From JBCDCY01 sp039180875 (GTDB taxonomy: Bacteria; Pseudomonadota; Alphaproteobacteria; Rhodobacterales; Rhodobacteraceae): a stretch of DNA of 64,000 nucleotides. Below, one piece after another: positions 8,539 to 16,587 of this stretch. The DNA lies in assembly GCA_039180875.1 (NCBI GenBank), contig JBCDCY010000011.1, positions 1-64,000 of the forward strand, given 5' to 3'. Made by a program: the position numbers and the translations under genes. The notes below the pieces were generated by a model, which was not told the DNA's origin, searched no databases, and saw nothing but the letters and a program-made list of their open reading frames with translations. Numbering within the stretch: position 1 is the first letter of the stretch; each line of letters opens with the position of its first letter.

Positions 8539-9400
8539 ACTCCGCCGCCAGCGGCAGGGAGGCACCGCCGAGCGTGGTGAGATCGGCGATCACGCCGTCC
8601 AGCGCGCGCTGGGTCTCGCCAAAGCCCGCTGTCTTGCTGATGCGGCGTTCGTCGAGGTAGAGCGCCCGGTCGATCTCGATCTGCAGGGCGTGCAGGCCCC
8701 GCTCTGGAATGCCGTAATTCTGGGTGATGTAGCCGCCGGCAAAGGGTGCGTTCCGGGCCACGGTGAAGCCGGCCCGGGCAAAGGCATCGGCCACCTCCTC
8801 GATCACCCAGCGGTCGCAGGAGGCGCCGAAGCGGTCGCCCAGCACGATGTCGGGCCGACGCCCGTTCACATGCGGCGTCGCCAGCACCGCCTCGTGCGGC
8901 ATGGAGTGGCAGTCGAATAGCAGGGCCAGGCCGAAGCGGGCGCGCTGAGCGCTCAACAGCTCCTGCAGACGCTCGTGGTAGGGCTCGTAGTAACGGCGCA
9001 GCCGTCCGCGCGCCTCCGTGAGCGAGATCCTGCCGCGGCGGATCACCTTGCCCTCGGCAACGACCCGCGGGATCACGCCCAAACCGGCCGCAACCCGAGG
9101 ATTGACGCCGATCTTCGGCACGCCCTGGACCAGCGAGGGGTCGAGCTCGGAGGCCGCGCGGTTGAGGTCGACGAAGGCCCGCGGCGCCCGGGCGGTCATC
9201 AGCGGCGCCCCGGCCTCCGGTGCCGCCGCGAACAGCTCGTCCACATAGGCATCCTCGGACGAGCGCAGGACATGGGGCGCCAGATCGCTCTTCTGCAGAA
9301 AGCGCGCGGCATAGTCCCGACCACTATGGGGCGAATTGAACACGGCAGGCGACAGCCGCTGCTGCGGCAGGGTGAGGATATAGGCCTGGGTCGTGATCAT
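8537..9400 (-). CDS. N-formylglutamate amidohydrolase family protein
   Basis: A 287-residue member of the N-formylglutamate amidohydrolase (HutG-type, FGase) family, zinc hydrolases that release formate from N-formyl-L-glutamate in histidine breakdown. The family signature SPHSGRDY is near residue 24. SSEDAYVDELF, PRAFVDLNRAASELD, LFDCHSMPH and LGDRFGASC supply the expected metal-site and substrate residues. No other hut genes are nearby, so a role in histidine catabolism is not supported by context; many alphaproteobacteria carry extra copies of unknown substrate. The stop codon overlaps the T-run of the convergent small RNA. Confidence 0.85.
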   Translation of the reverse strand: MITTQAYILTLPQQRLSPAVFNSPHSGRDYAARFLQKSDLAPHVLRSSEDAYVDELFAAAPEAGAPLMTARAPRAFVDLNRAASELDPSLVQGVPKIGVNPRVAAGLGVIPRVVAEGKVIRRGRISLTEARGRLRRYYEPYHERLQELLSAQRARFGLALLFDCHSMPHEAVLATPHVNGRRPDIVLGDRFGASCDRWVIEEVADAFARAGFTVARNAPFAGGYITQNYGIPERGLHALQIEIDRALYLDERRISKTAGFGETQRALDGVIADLTTLGGASLPLAAE

Positions 9401-9477
9401 CCGATACCGGTGGATCGCCCGCGCGTGGTTGCCGCCCTGCTGTCATATAACTTGGTCCGGGGCCTCCGCAAAACCTC

Positions 9478-9506
9478 TTGAACGGTATTTTGAAAGCCAA
9501 TAAGAC
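9478..9506 (+). promoter_or_regulatory. Promoter of tRNA-Val
   Basis: TTGAAC (9478-9483) and TAAGAC (9501-9506) are separated by 17 bp, a good housekeeping sigma-factor match. The expected start near 9513 leaves a 27-base leader before the mature tRNA at 9540. The -35 TTGAAC is identical to that of the small-RNA promoter at 49273. Confidence 0.65.
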
Positions 9507-9539
9507 ACGGGCTCCGGCGACGGACGTGGCGTGCCGGAG

Positions 9540-9614
9540 GGGCGTATAGCTCAGCGGGAGAGCACTTCGTTGACATCGAAGGGGTCACTGGTTCGATCCC
9601 AGTTACGCCCACCA
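9540..9614 (+). tRNA. tRNA-Val (anticodon GAC)
   Basis: A 75-nt tRNA including an encoded CCA end. The acceptor stem pairs GGGCGTA with TACGCCC. The D arm starts GCTC, the anticodon stem is CTTCG/CGAAG with loop TTGACAT, and the T arm is ACTGG-TTCGATC-CCAGT. Anticodon GAC reads GUC and GUU valine codons. All four arms are intact. Confidence 0.97.
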
Positions 9615-9697
9615 CGCCCGCCCGCGCGGGGCACTCAACGACCGGACGGCCGGATCCAAAGGGGCCTCGGTACACAGGCATTGGACGGAGAAGGGCC

Positions 9698-9823
9698 ATG
9701 AAGGTTCGCAATTCACTTCGCTCGCTCAAGGCGCGCCATCGCGATTGCCGCGTGGTCCGGCGCAAGGGTCGGATCTACGTCATCAACAAGACCCAGCGCC
9801 GCTACAAAGCGCGCCAGGGCTGA
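9698..9823 (+). CDS. rpmJ: 50S ribosomal protein L36 (YkgO/alternative type)
   Basis: A 41-residue basic protein starting MKVRNSLRSLKARHRDC and ending KTQRRYKARQG, the standard L36 form of alphaproteobacteria. It lacks the four-cysteine/histidine zinc site of C+ L36 proteins; a single cysteine remains. The ATG has a GGAGAAGGG ribosome-binding site just upstream. It sits 83 bp after the tRNA-Val gene and could be co-transcribed, but no linking or separating signal is clear. Confidence 0.95.
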   Translation: MKVRNSLRSLKARHRDCRVVRRKGRIYVINKTQRRYKARQG

Positions 9824-9841
9824 GATCGCCGACCCGCAGGA

Positions 9842-11479
9842 TCAGCGCAGCGCATAAAGCCTGTTGTAGATGTAGGGATCCGTCACGTAACCGGTGACGG
9901 GCCAACCGTGCGCGCTCTGAAACCGGCGGAGGGCGCCCCGCGTGCCGTTGTTGAAATGGCCGTCGACTGCACCCGGGCGATAGCCGCGCCGGGCCAGCAC
10001 CTGCTCTACCAGAAAGCGCTGATCGTAGCTCAGGCCAAGCTGGCGCTCCGCCGCGACCCACTGGGCCCGGCGCTGGCGCACCTGCTGCTGCCGGCGTAGC
10101 TCGTCGATCCGCCGACGCGCGGCCGGGGCCTGGCCGGCATTGGGGTGCTGGCGGAGGAAGCGCTCGTAGGAGGCGATGGTGTTCTCCTGGTAGGCCTGGC
10201 GCCAGCGCTGATTGACCAGCTCCGTCTGGTTGCGGGTGACGGTACGGTTCGGCTGGCGCCGTGGCCGTTCGGCTCGGCTCGCGTCCGCCATCTCGCGCAG
10301 CCGGCGACGGCTGTCCCAGGTCAGGTGCCCGGTAACCGGCAGGCCGACAGTGCGCTGCCAGGAGCGCAGCGCATTGCGTGTGCCCGGCCCGAAGACGCCG
10401 TCGACACCGCGGGTATTGTAGCCGAGCTCCACCAGATCGCGCTGCACCCGGCGCCGGGCCGCCGCATCCAGGTTCATGCGCTGCTCGATCGCCGCCGCAT
10501 CCGTGCGCTCCGGTTGCCGGCGCGGCTGTTGGCGCGCGCTGTCATCGTTGCGGCCCGGCGTGCGCGTGCGGGCCTCGTCATCATCGTCGCCATCATCATC
10601 TTCGTCATCATCGTCGCCTCGACGGCGCTGCTGCTGCGCAGGCGGCGGTTGACCGGCATCGACGGCGGCGATCCTGGCCAGCGCCTCCGGCGCGAAGCGG
10701 CCCCAGCGATGGGCCTCGAGGTAGGCGGCATAGGCCTCCGCCGTATCCTCCGCCTCGGCCTCGCGCCAGGCGCGGCGGGCGGCGCGGGTGGCATCGCTCG
10801 GCCCGCCCCCTTCCCGCAGGGCGAGGGTTACGCCGTCTTCCAGACCGCCGAAGGCCTCCAACCCGTCGGGTAGATCATCGAGGGTCAGCTCCGCATCGGG
10901 CGCCAGCAGCTCTTCGACCACCAGATCACTCAACGGCCGCGGCCGGCCGAGGACCGCCAGCACCCCGTTGCCGACGCGGAGTTGCCTTACGTTGGACTTC
11001 AGCACCGCATCTTCGGGCAGCCCCGTCGCCCGCGTACCGACCAGGATCGCCGCTCCACCATCGAAACGCTGCGCCAGCCGGTTGAGCAAGCGGACCGTCG
11101 GGGCGGAGAACGCAGTGTCGACGATCCGGTCCGGGTTCGCGTCAACGGGAGCCAGCCAAACGACACCGCCATCGCGCAGGGTGTGGCCGATGAAGTGCAC
11201 GATCAGCCGTGCGTCCTCACCGCCGCCATGCCGCTCCACCTCGCCCAGCAGCTCCTGCATGGCGCGCCCGTCGAGATCCAGGCCGTAGAGCACGTCGTAG
11301 CCGGCGTCCTCGTAAGCCCGCGCCAGACGATTGGCCTGGCCGCTCAGATCGCCGAAGTCGGGCGCACGCTCATAGGTCTGGTTGACGATCAGCACGGCGA
11401 GATCGGCCGCGGCAGGTCGCACGAGGGCGAGGACGGCAAAGGCGGCGAGGGCCGCAACGGCCCGAAACGATCTCAGCAT
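9842..11479 (-). CDS. Secreted pseudo-caspase with two peptidoglycan-binding domains
   Basis: A 545-residue exported protein with a signal peptide at about 1-25. Residues about 26-200 have the caspase (peptidase C14) fold, with LAVLIVNQTYE at the start and HFIGHT carrying the expected histidine (His99). The strand that normally ends in the catalytic cysteine (typically DACR) reads ILVGTRAT around 145-152, so the nucleophile is missing and proteolysis is unlikely. A low-complexity acidic linker with about ten aspartates lies near 289-301. Two PG_binding_1-type repeats follow, at about 340-395 (GVDGVFGPGTRNALRSWQ) and about 487-542 (AVDGHFNNGTRGALRRFQ). I infer a periplasmic scaffold or sensor bound to peptidoglycan; partners are unknown. 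It is convergent with rpmJ. Confidence 0.8.
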   Translation of the reverse strand: MLRSFRAVAALAAFAVLALVRPAAADLAVLIVNQTYERAPDFGDLSGQANRLARAYEDAGYDVLYGLDLDGRAMQELLGEVERHGGGEDARLIVHFIGHTLRDGGVVWLAPVDANPDRIVDTAFSAPTVRLLNRLAQRFDGGAAILVGTRATGLPEDAVLKSNVRQLRVGNGVLAVLGRPRPLSDLVVEELLAPDAELTLDDLPDGLEAFGGLEDGVTLALREGGGPSDATRAARRAWREAEAEDTAEAYAAYLEAHRWGRFAPEALARIAAVDAGQPPPAQQQRRRGDDDDEDDDGDDDDEARTRTPGRNDDSARQQPRRQPERTDAAAIEQRMNLDAAARRRVQRDLVELGYNTRGVDGVFGPGTRNALRSWQRTVGLPVTGHLTWDSRRRLREMADASRAERPRRQPNRTVTRNQTELVNQRWRQAYQENTIASYERFLRQHPNAGQAPAARRRIDELRRQQQVRQRRAQWVAAERQLGLSYDQRFLVEQVLARRGYRPGAVDGHFNNGTRGALRRFQSAHGWPVTGYVTDPYIYNRLYALR

Positions 11480-11526
11480 GACGCTACTCCCGACGATGGC
11501 GCGGACCGTCCCGCGCCCCCCGACAC

Positions 11527-12750
11527 TCAGTCGTAGTCTCGCCGATCCTCAATCACCTTACCATCACGAGGCAGTGTGCCTTCTGCAACGATCTCCACCA
11601 GGCCACGCAGCTTGAGCGCAGCTTGCACGGAGGCGCCGATCGCCTCGGCATCGCCGGCGCCTTCCGCGATCTCGACCTGCACCGTCATCACATCCTGGGC
11701 ACCGTCGCGGCTGGCGATGACGCGGGCCCGGGCGACCTCGGGATGGCGGGCGACCAGGGCGGCGACCTGCTCGGGCCGGACGAACATGCCCTTGATCTTG
11801 GTCGTCTGATCGGCCCGGCCCATCCAGCCCTTGATCCGCATGTTGGTCCGCCCGCAGGGGCTCTCGCCCGGCAGCACGGCAGAGAGATCGCCGGTAGCAA
11901 AGCGGATCAGCGGATAGTCGGGGCTGAGGGTGGTGACGACCACCTCCCCCACCTCGCCCTCGACCACCGGATCGCCGGTGCCGGGGGTGACGATCTCCAC
12001 CACCACGGCTTCGTCGACGATCATCCCCTCCATCGCCGGGCTCTCGTAGGCGATGTTGCCGAGATCGGCCGTGGCGTAAGCCTGGAGGCAGGCGATGCCG
12101 CGATCCGCGTATTCCTGGCGCAGCGCCGGGAAAAGCGCGCCGCCCCCCACCGTCGCCTTGGTGATGGAGAGCGCCAGCCCCATCTCCGCCGCCTTGTCGA
12201 GGATCACCTTCAGATAGTCGGGCGTGCCGGCATAGGCGGTGATGGAGAGGTCGTGCGCCGACTGGGCCTGGAGCTCCGTATTGCCGGTGCCAGCGGGGAA
12301 GACCGTGGCGCCCACCGCGGCAGCCCCCGCCTCGAACATCGCGCCCGCCGGGGTGAAATGGTAGGAGAAGCAGTTCTGCACCACGTCCCCCACGCCGATC
12401 CCCGCAGCATGCAGGAAGCGCCCCATCCGCCAGAAGTCCCGCCCGCGCCAGCCGGGCTCATAGATCGGACCGGGCGACTGGAAGAGAAAATCGGGCTGCG
12501 CGCCCGCCGCGAGCAAACCGCCGAGCGGTGGCTCCGCCTTCTGCCGCTCCGACAGATCCGCCTTCCGCAAGACCGGCAAATGCGCGAGCGCCGCCGCATC
12601 GGTGATCTCACCGGCCTCCACGCCCGCCAGCACCCCCGCCATCCCCGGCGTCGCCTGGGCCGCCGCGACCGCTGCTGGCAAAGCCTCAGCCAAGGCCCCT
12701 GCCCGCTGATCGGCCGAGCGCGTCTCCAGATCGTCGTAGTGGCCCGTCAT
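11527..12750 (-). CDS. Phenylacetate-CoA ligase-family AMP-forming ligase
   Basis: This 407-residue adenylate-forming enzyme resembles PaaK-type acid:CoA ligases, which activate aryl or arylacetic acids with ATP and CoA. Visible elements include FQSPGPIYEPG in place of the classical P-loop, QAYATADLGNIAYE, LIRFATGDL, GRADQTTKIKGMFVRPEQV and the C-terminal DGKVIEDRR region. The start at 12750 follows a GGGTGACGG ribosome-binding site; longer frames run into the 20-bp palindrome at 12789-12850. As last gene of the liv operon it probably activates the acid imported by the ABC system. The exact substrate cannot be read from sequence. It is shorter than PaaK of the phenylacetate pathway (about 430-440), and no paaA-E genes are in the window. 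Confidence 0.83.
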   Translation of the reverse strand: MTGHYDDLETRSADQRAGALAEALPAAVAAAQATPGMAGVLAGVEAGEITDAAALAHLPVLRKADLSERQKAEPPLGGLLAAGAQPDFLFQSPGPIYEPGWRGRDFWRMGRFLHAAGIGVGDVVQNCFSYHFTPAGAMFEAGAAAVGATVFPAGTGNTELQAQSAHDLSITAYAGTPDYLKVILDKAAEMGLALSITKATVGGGALFPALRQEYADRGIACLQAYATADLGNIAYESPAMEGMIVDEAVVVEIVTPGTGDPVVEGEVGEVVVTTLSPDYPLIRFATGDLSAVLPGESPCGRTNMRIKGWMGRADQTTKIKGMFVRPEQVAALVARHPEVARARVIASRDGAQDVMTVQVEIAEGAGDAEAIGASVQAALKLRGLVEIVAEGTLPRDGKVIEDRRDYD

Positions 12751-12788
12751 GCCGTCACCCTTGGTGCTGTGGGAGAGAGACCGCCGCC

Positions 12789-12850
12789 ACGCGCCCATCC
12801 GGGCGGCGACGGGGGTGGGCGGGCGGGCCGCGCCGCCCGGATGGGCGCGT
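12789..12850. repeat. Perfect 20-bp inverted repeat between livF and the PaaK-like gene
   Basis: Arms 12789-12808 and 12831-12850 are perfect reverse complements with a 22-base G-rich loop. The distal arm ends exactly at the livF stop codon. No T-run follows on the minus strand. A read-through attenuator, an RNase-stop hairpin lowering the last gene's expression, or a mobile palindrome are possible readings. Confidence 0.8.
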
Positions 12851-13665
12851 CAGCTCAGCCAGCGTTTCCGCCGGCGGTAGGAGCGCACGTCGCGGAACGA
12901 CTTTCGCCCCTCCTCCGACATGCCGAGGTAGAACTCCTTCACGTCCGGGTTCTCGCGGAGATCGGCCGCCGCCCCCTCCATAACCACGCGCCCGCTCTCC
13001 AGGATATAGCCGGAGTGGGCGTACTTCAGCGCCACATTGGTGTTCTGCTCGGCCAGCAGGAAGGACACGCCCTCCACCTCGTTCAACCGCTTCACGATCT
13101 CGAAGATCTCTTCGACCAACTGCGGCGCCAGGCCCATGGACGGCTCGTCCAGCAGCACCGTCTCCGGCCGGCTCATCAGGGCCCGCCCGATGGCGCACAT
13201 CTGCTGCTCACCGCCCGAGGTATAGCCCGCCTGGCTCCGCCGCCGTTCCTTGAGCCGCGGGAAGTAGGAATAGACCATCTCCAGATCGGCCTGCACCTCA
13301 TTGTCCCGGCGTGTATAGGCGCCGGTCATCAGGTTTTCCTCGACCGTCAGATGCTCGAAGCAGTGCCGCCCCTCCATCACCTGGATGACGCCGCGCTGTA
13401 CCAACTCCGACGGCGAGAGATCTCCCACCCGCTCCCCGCGATAGAGGATCTGGCCCTTGGTGATCTCGCCCCGCTCCGACTTCAGCAGGTTGGAGACCGC
13501 CTTCAGCGTCGTCGTCTTGCCCGCCCCGTTGCCACCGAGGAGCGCCGTGATGCCCCCCTGAGGCACCGACAGCGACACTCCCTTCAGCACCAGGATCACG
13601 TGGTTATAGATCACCTCGATGTTGTTCACTTCGAGGAGCGTCTCGGTTTTGGTCGCGTCGAACAT
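12850..13665 (-). CDS. livF: Branched-chain amino acid/organic acid ABC transporter ATPase LivF
   Basis: The 271-residue ATPase subunit has Walker A GGNGAGKTT, signature TSGGEQQ, Walker B VLLDEPS, and the LAEQNTNVAL switch region typical of LivF. It energises the importer formed by the livH and livM permeases with the periplasmic binding protein. The C terminus (DVRSYRRRKRWLS) is longer and more basic than in E. coli LivF, a feature of the paralogues found with acyl-CoA ligases. It is preceded by a palindromic element at 13709-13734 and followed by the 20-bp palindrome at its stop codon. Confidence 0.93.
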   Translation of the reverse strand: MFDATKTETLLEVNNIEVIYNHVILVLKGVSLSVPQGGITALLGGNGAGKTTTLKAVSNLLKSERGEITKGQILYRGERVGDLSPSELVQRGVIQVMEGRHCFEHLTVEENLMTGAYTRRDNEVQADLEMVYSYFPRLKERRRSQAGYTSGGEQQMCAIGRALMSRPETVLLDEPSMGLAPQLVEEIFEIVKRLNEVEGVSFLLAEQNTNVALKYAHSGYILESGRVVMEGAAADLRENPDVKEFYLGMSEEGRKSFRDVRSYRRRKRWLS

Positions 13666-13708
13666 GGCCTGTCTCGAACGTCAGAAAAGCACCAAACGAA
13701 TGTCGTGC

Positions 13709-13734
13709 CCCCTCCCCCGCGAACGGGAGAGGGG
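13709..13734. repeat. Hairpin downstream of the substrate-binding protein gene
   Basis: Arms CCCCTCCCCCG (13709-13719) and CGGGAGAGGGG (13724-13734) pair with one mismatch around the loop CGAA. The element lies between the binding-protein stop and the livF start. Such hairpins often protect the upstream mRNA and give excess binding protein over permease. Confidence 0.65.
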
Positions 13735-13767
13735 AGGGAGGGCGCACCCTCCGAGAGCGTCGTCAGA

Positions 13768-15063
13768 TCACTCCGCGGCGCAGTCCCGCGGCGTGATATT
13801 GTTCTCCGCCGCGAAGGCCTCCGCATCGGCCACGATCAGGGCATCGACGATCTCCCGATCCGCCGGGCCGAAATCGTTGATGATCGACCAGGTCTCCGCA
13901 CCGGCATCCCACTGGGCGATCGCGCCGAGGCCCGGGCCGCCGTGGTTCTCGCACGACACCTGGATCTCCGGCCCGAAGCCGCCGAGGCCGAGCTCTTCGA
14001 GCCGGGCATTGTCGACGGTCAGCGCCTCCATCCCGTCGCGCATCATCGCCGCCGTGATGTCGTCGACGCCGTGCATCTCCTGCGCGGTGCGCACCGCCTC
14101 GGCCGCCAGCATCGCGGCGTAGAGCCCGCGGTTGTAGAGCACCGTGCCGATCTGATCGCCGGCACCGGCCGCCAGGCCGCGGTCGACGACATATTCCTGG
14201 ATCTCGTCGAACACCGGGAAGTCGGCCCCGACGCCGTGGAAGGTCACGGCCTTGTAGCCGTCCGCGCCGTCACCCACGGGCGTCACGTCGTTCTCCGAGC
14301 CCGACCACCAGACGCCGATGAAGTTCTCCATCGGGTAGTTGATGTTGGCGGCCTCTTGGATCGCCGTCGGGTTCATCACGCCCCAGCCCCACATCAGCAC
14401 GTAGTCCGGACGCTCCCGCCGGATCTGCAGCCATTGCGAACGCTGCTCCTGCCCGGGATGGTCAACGGCCACCTCAATGAGCTCGAAGCCATGCTTCGCG
14501 CCAAGCTCCTGCAGGGTGCGGATCGGCTCCTTGCCGTAGGCGGAGTTGTGGTAGACCAGCGCGATGCGCTTGTCTGAGACGTCGCCGTCGTTGATCTCGA
14601 GGATGTGGTTCACGATGATCGAGGCGGCGTCCCAGTAGGTCCCGGGATAGTTGAAGATCCAGGGAAAGACGGAGCCGTCGGCGGCCGAGGTCCGGCCATA
14701 GCCCATCGAATGGATCGGGATCTCATCGACGGAGGCACGAGGGATCAGCTGGTATGTGATCCCGGTCGAGAGTGGCTGATAGAGCAGCGCCCCCTCGCCC
14801 TTGGTCGACTCGTAGCACTCGACGCCCTTCTCCGTATTGTAGGCCGTCTCGCACTCGATCACCCGGGCCGGCACGCCGCCGATGCCACCGTCACGCTCGT
14901 TCAGAAGCGTGAAGTAGTCGGCATAGCCGTCGGCGAACGGGATGCCGCCCGCCGCGTAAGGCCCCGTGCGGTAGGAGAGTGACGGAAACACCAGGTCGGC
15001 GAGGGCGGGGCTTGCCGCCCCCATCGCCAGGGCCGTCACGGTTGCCAGTCTCGTCAGTTTCAT
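13768..15063 (-). CDS. ABC transporter periplasmic substrate-binding protein (Peripla_BP_6)
   Basis: A 431-residue exported binding protein with a Sec signal peptide (MKLTRLATVTALAMGAASPA, cleaved after ALA). The mature part has the Leu/Ile/Val-binding-protein type I fold, with GPYAAGGIPFADGYADYF at the N terminus and KRIALVYHNSAYGKEPI in the hinge region. It belongs to the subgroup of binding proteins encoded beside acyl-CoA ligases rather than the classical LivJ. Its ligand may be an aromatic or other organic acid; this is inferred from the operon. The 66-bp gap to livM upstream has no terminator. Confidence 0.9.
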   Translation of the reverse strand: MKLTRLATVTALAMGAASPALADLVFPSLSYRTGPYAAGGIPFADGYADYFTLLNERDGGIGGVPARVIECETAYNTEKGVECYESTKGEGALLYQPLSTGITYQLIPRASVDEIPIHSMGYGRTSAADGSVFPWIFNYPGTYWDAASIIVNHILEINDGDVSDKRIALVYHNSAYGKEPIRTLQELGAKHGFELIEVAVDHPGQEQRSQWLQIRRERPDYVLMWGWGVMNPTAIQEAANINYPMENFIGVWWSGSENDVTPVGDGADGYKAVTFHGVGADFPVFDEIQEYVVDRGLAAGAGDQIGTVLYNRGLYAAMLAAEAVRTAQEMHGVDDITAAMMRDGMEALTVDNARLEELGLGGFGPEIQVSCENHGGPGLGAIAQWDAGAETWSIINDFGPADREIVDALIVADAEAFAAENNITPRDCAAE

Positions 15064-15129
15064 CTCGGTCCTCCCTTCGGACTGTTCTGATGCACCACCC
15101 GGGTTCCTCCCGGATCTTTGCCCCGCCGT

Positions 15130-16206
15130 TCAGTGCGGGAACGGCCAGAGGCGGAGCTTCTCCTTCGCCACCCGCCAGAGCTGGGCCAGCCCGTGCGGTT
15201 CGAGGATCAGGAAAAGCACGATCAAGGCGCCCACGATAATGAACTCGAAATGCGCCGCAATGTCGGTGGGCCAGCCGAGCGCCCCCACCATCACGTTCTT
15301 CAGAAGCACCGGCAGCAGCACGATGAAGGCCGCGCCCGCGAACGATCCGAAGATCGAGCCGAGCCCGCCGATGATGATCATGAAGAGCGCCAGGAACGAC
15401 TTCTGGATGCCGAAGGCTTCGCCCACCTCGACCGCGCCGAGATAGACGGTGAAGAACAGCGCCCCCGCAATGCCGATGTAGAAGGAAGAAACGGCAAAGG
15501 CCGTGAGCTTCGCCTTCAGCGGGTTCACCCCGATGATCTCGGCCGCGATGTCCATATCGCGGATCGCCATCCAGGACCGCCCGATCCGCCCCCGCGTCAG
15601 GTTCCGCGCAGCCCAGGCGAGGGCCACCACGAAGGCGAGACAGAAGAGGTAGACGGCATAGGGCGGCGCCTCCGGCCCCGAGACCGGGATGCTGAACACC
15701 GTGCGCTCCGGCGCGTTGATCTGGCCCGAGGCGGAGTAGTTGTAGAACCACGAGACCTTGTTGAAGAGCCAGACCAGGAAGAACTGCGCGGCCAGTGTCG
15801 CCACCGCCAGATAGAAGCCCTTGATGCGGAGCGACGGCAGCCCGAAGACCAGGCCGACGGCCGCCGTGATGAAGCCTGCCAGGATGACCACGAAGAACAG
15901 GTTCAGATCCGGAAAGGACGTCATCAGCTTGTAGGCCGCATAGGCCCCGACCGCCATGAACCCGCCCGTGCCGAGCGATACCTGCCCGCAATAGCCCGTC
16001 AGGATATTCAATCCGATCGCCGCGATCGACCAGATCAGGAAGGGCACCAGCACCGCATTGGCGAAATAGTCCGTGACCACGAAGGGCACGATCATCAATG
16101 CCACCGCGATGACGAAGTAGTAGCGATAGCGATCGAAGGCGATCGGAAAGGTCTGACTGTCCGCCACATAGGACGTCTTGAAGTCGCCCGCCTCACGATA
16201 GAACAT
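15130..16206 (-). CDS. livM: Branched-chain-type ABC transporter permease LivM
   Basis: The 358-residue inner-membrane permease has about eight to ten hydrophobic segments from residue 30 onward. The conserved cytoplasmic coupling segment SWMAIRDMDIAAEIIGVNPLKAKLTAF contacts the ATPases; GYCGQVSLGTGGFMAVGAY is the LivM hallmark. It pairs with LivH in the membrane. The start is 3 bp downstream of the VOC gene stop, so translation is likely coupled. The N-terminal cytoplasmic stretch of about 30 residues is typical of this subgroup. Confidence 0.92.
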   Translation of the reverse strand: MFYREAGDFKTSYVADSQTFPIAFDRYRYYFVIAVALMIVPFVVTDYFANAVLVPFLIWSIAAIGLNILTGYCGQVSLGTGGFMAVGAYAAYKLMTSFPDLNLFFVVILAGFITAAVGLVFGLPSLRIKGFYLAVATLAAQFFLVWLFNKVSWFYNYSASGQINAPERTVFSIPVSGPEAPPYAVYLFCLAFVVALAWAARNLTRGRIGRSWMAIRDMDIAAEIIGVNPLKAKLTAFAVSSFYIGIAGALFFTVYLGAVEVGEAFGIQKSFLALFMIIIGGLGSIFGSFAGAAFIVLLPVLLKNVMVGALGWPTDIAAHFEFIIVGALIVLFLILEPHGLAQLWRVAKEKLRLWPFPH

Positions 16207-16209
16207 GCC

Positions 16210-16587
16210 TCAGCCCTCCCAAACCGTCGCGCCGGCGTCGAAATCCGGGCGCTGGGGTCCGACCAGGCAGAAGCGTTGCCCGGTCGGCGCTTGCATCACG
16301 ATCCAGCCCTTGGGTGAGCGCTCGACCACGCTCGCGCCGAGCGCCTCGAGCCGGGATCGCTCGGCCTCCCGATCGTCGGTCTCAAAGTCCAGGTGCACCC
16401 GGCTCTCATGCCCCACATGCTGAAGCAGCACCCGCGGCTCCCCTTCAGGGCTCGCCCCCACCGCATACTTGCCGTCGGCGTCGACCGGAAAGTCATAGCC
16501 GAGCGCCCCGGACCAGAAGCGCGCGGCGTCGCCCAGCGCCTCCCCCTGGCAGTCGATCACGATCACTCCGAGCCGGCTTTTGTGCAT
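16210..16587 (-). CDS. VOC-superfamily (glyoxalase-like) protein
   Basis: This 125-residue single-module VOC protein has motifs FWSGALGY, HLDFETDDREAE and WIVMQAPTGQRFCLVGP. It resembles the glyoxalase-like domain family (many annotated as VOC or glyoxalase/dioxygenase), whose substrates are usually unknown. Its ATG overlaps the livH stop by one base (TGATG) and it ends 3 bp before livM, so it is embedded between the two permease genes and must be co-expressed. That position suggests a role linked to the transported compound, for example in ring or adduct chemistry, but this is inference. The usual start at 16587 is forced by the overlap. Confidence 0.85.
   Translation of the reverse strand: MHKSRLGVIVIDCQGEALGDAARFWSGALGYDFPVDADGKYAVGASPEGEPRVLLQHVGHESRVHLDFETDDREAERSRLEALGASVVERSPKGWIVMQAPTGQRFCLVGPQRPDFDAGATVWEG

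Noticed and set aside
9397..9765. 122-codon minus-strand frame across the tRNA-Val and rpmJ
   Set aside because: Overlaps a certain tRNA and a certain ribosomal protein gene.
9842..11479. Active metacaspase/orthocaspase
   Set aside because: The histidine is present but the catalytic cysteine position is not a cysteine, so protease activity was not called.
11623..14577. A 984-codon open frame antisense to the PaaK-like, livF and binding-protein genes
   Set aside because: Composition shadow (His/Arg/Gly-rich) with no domain and no ribosome-binding site.
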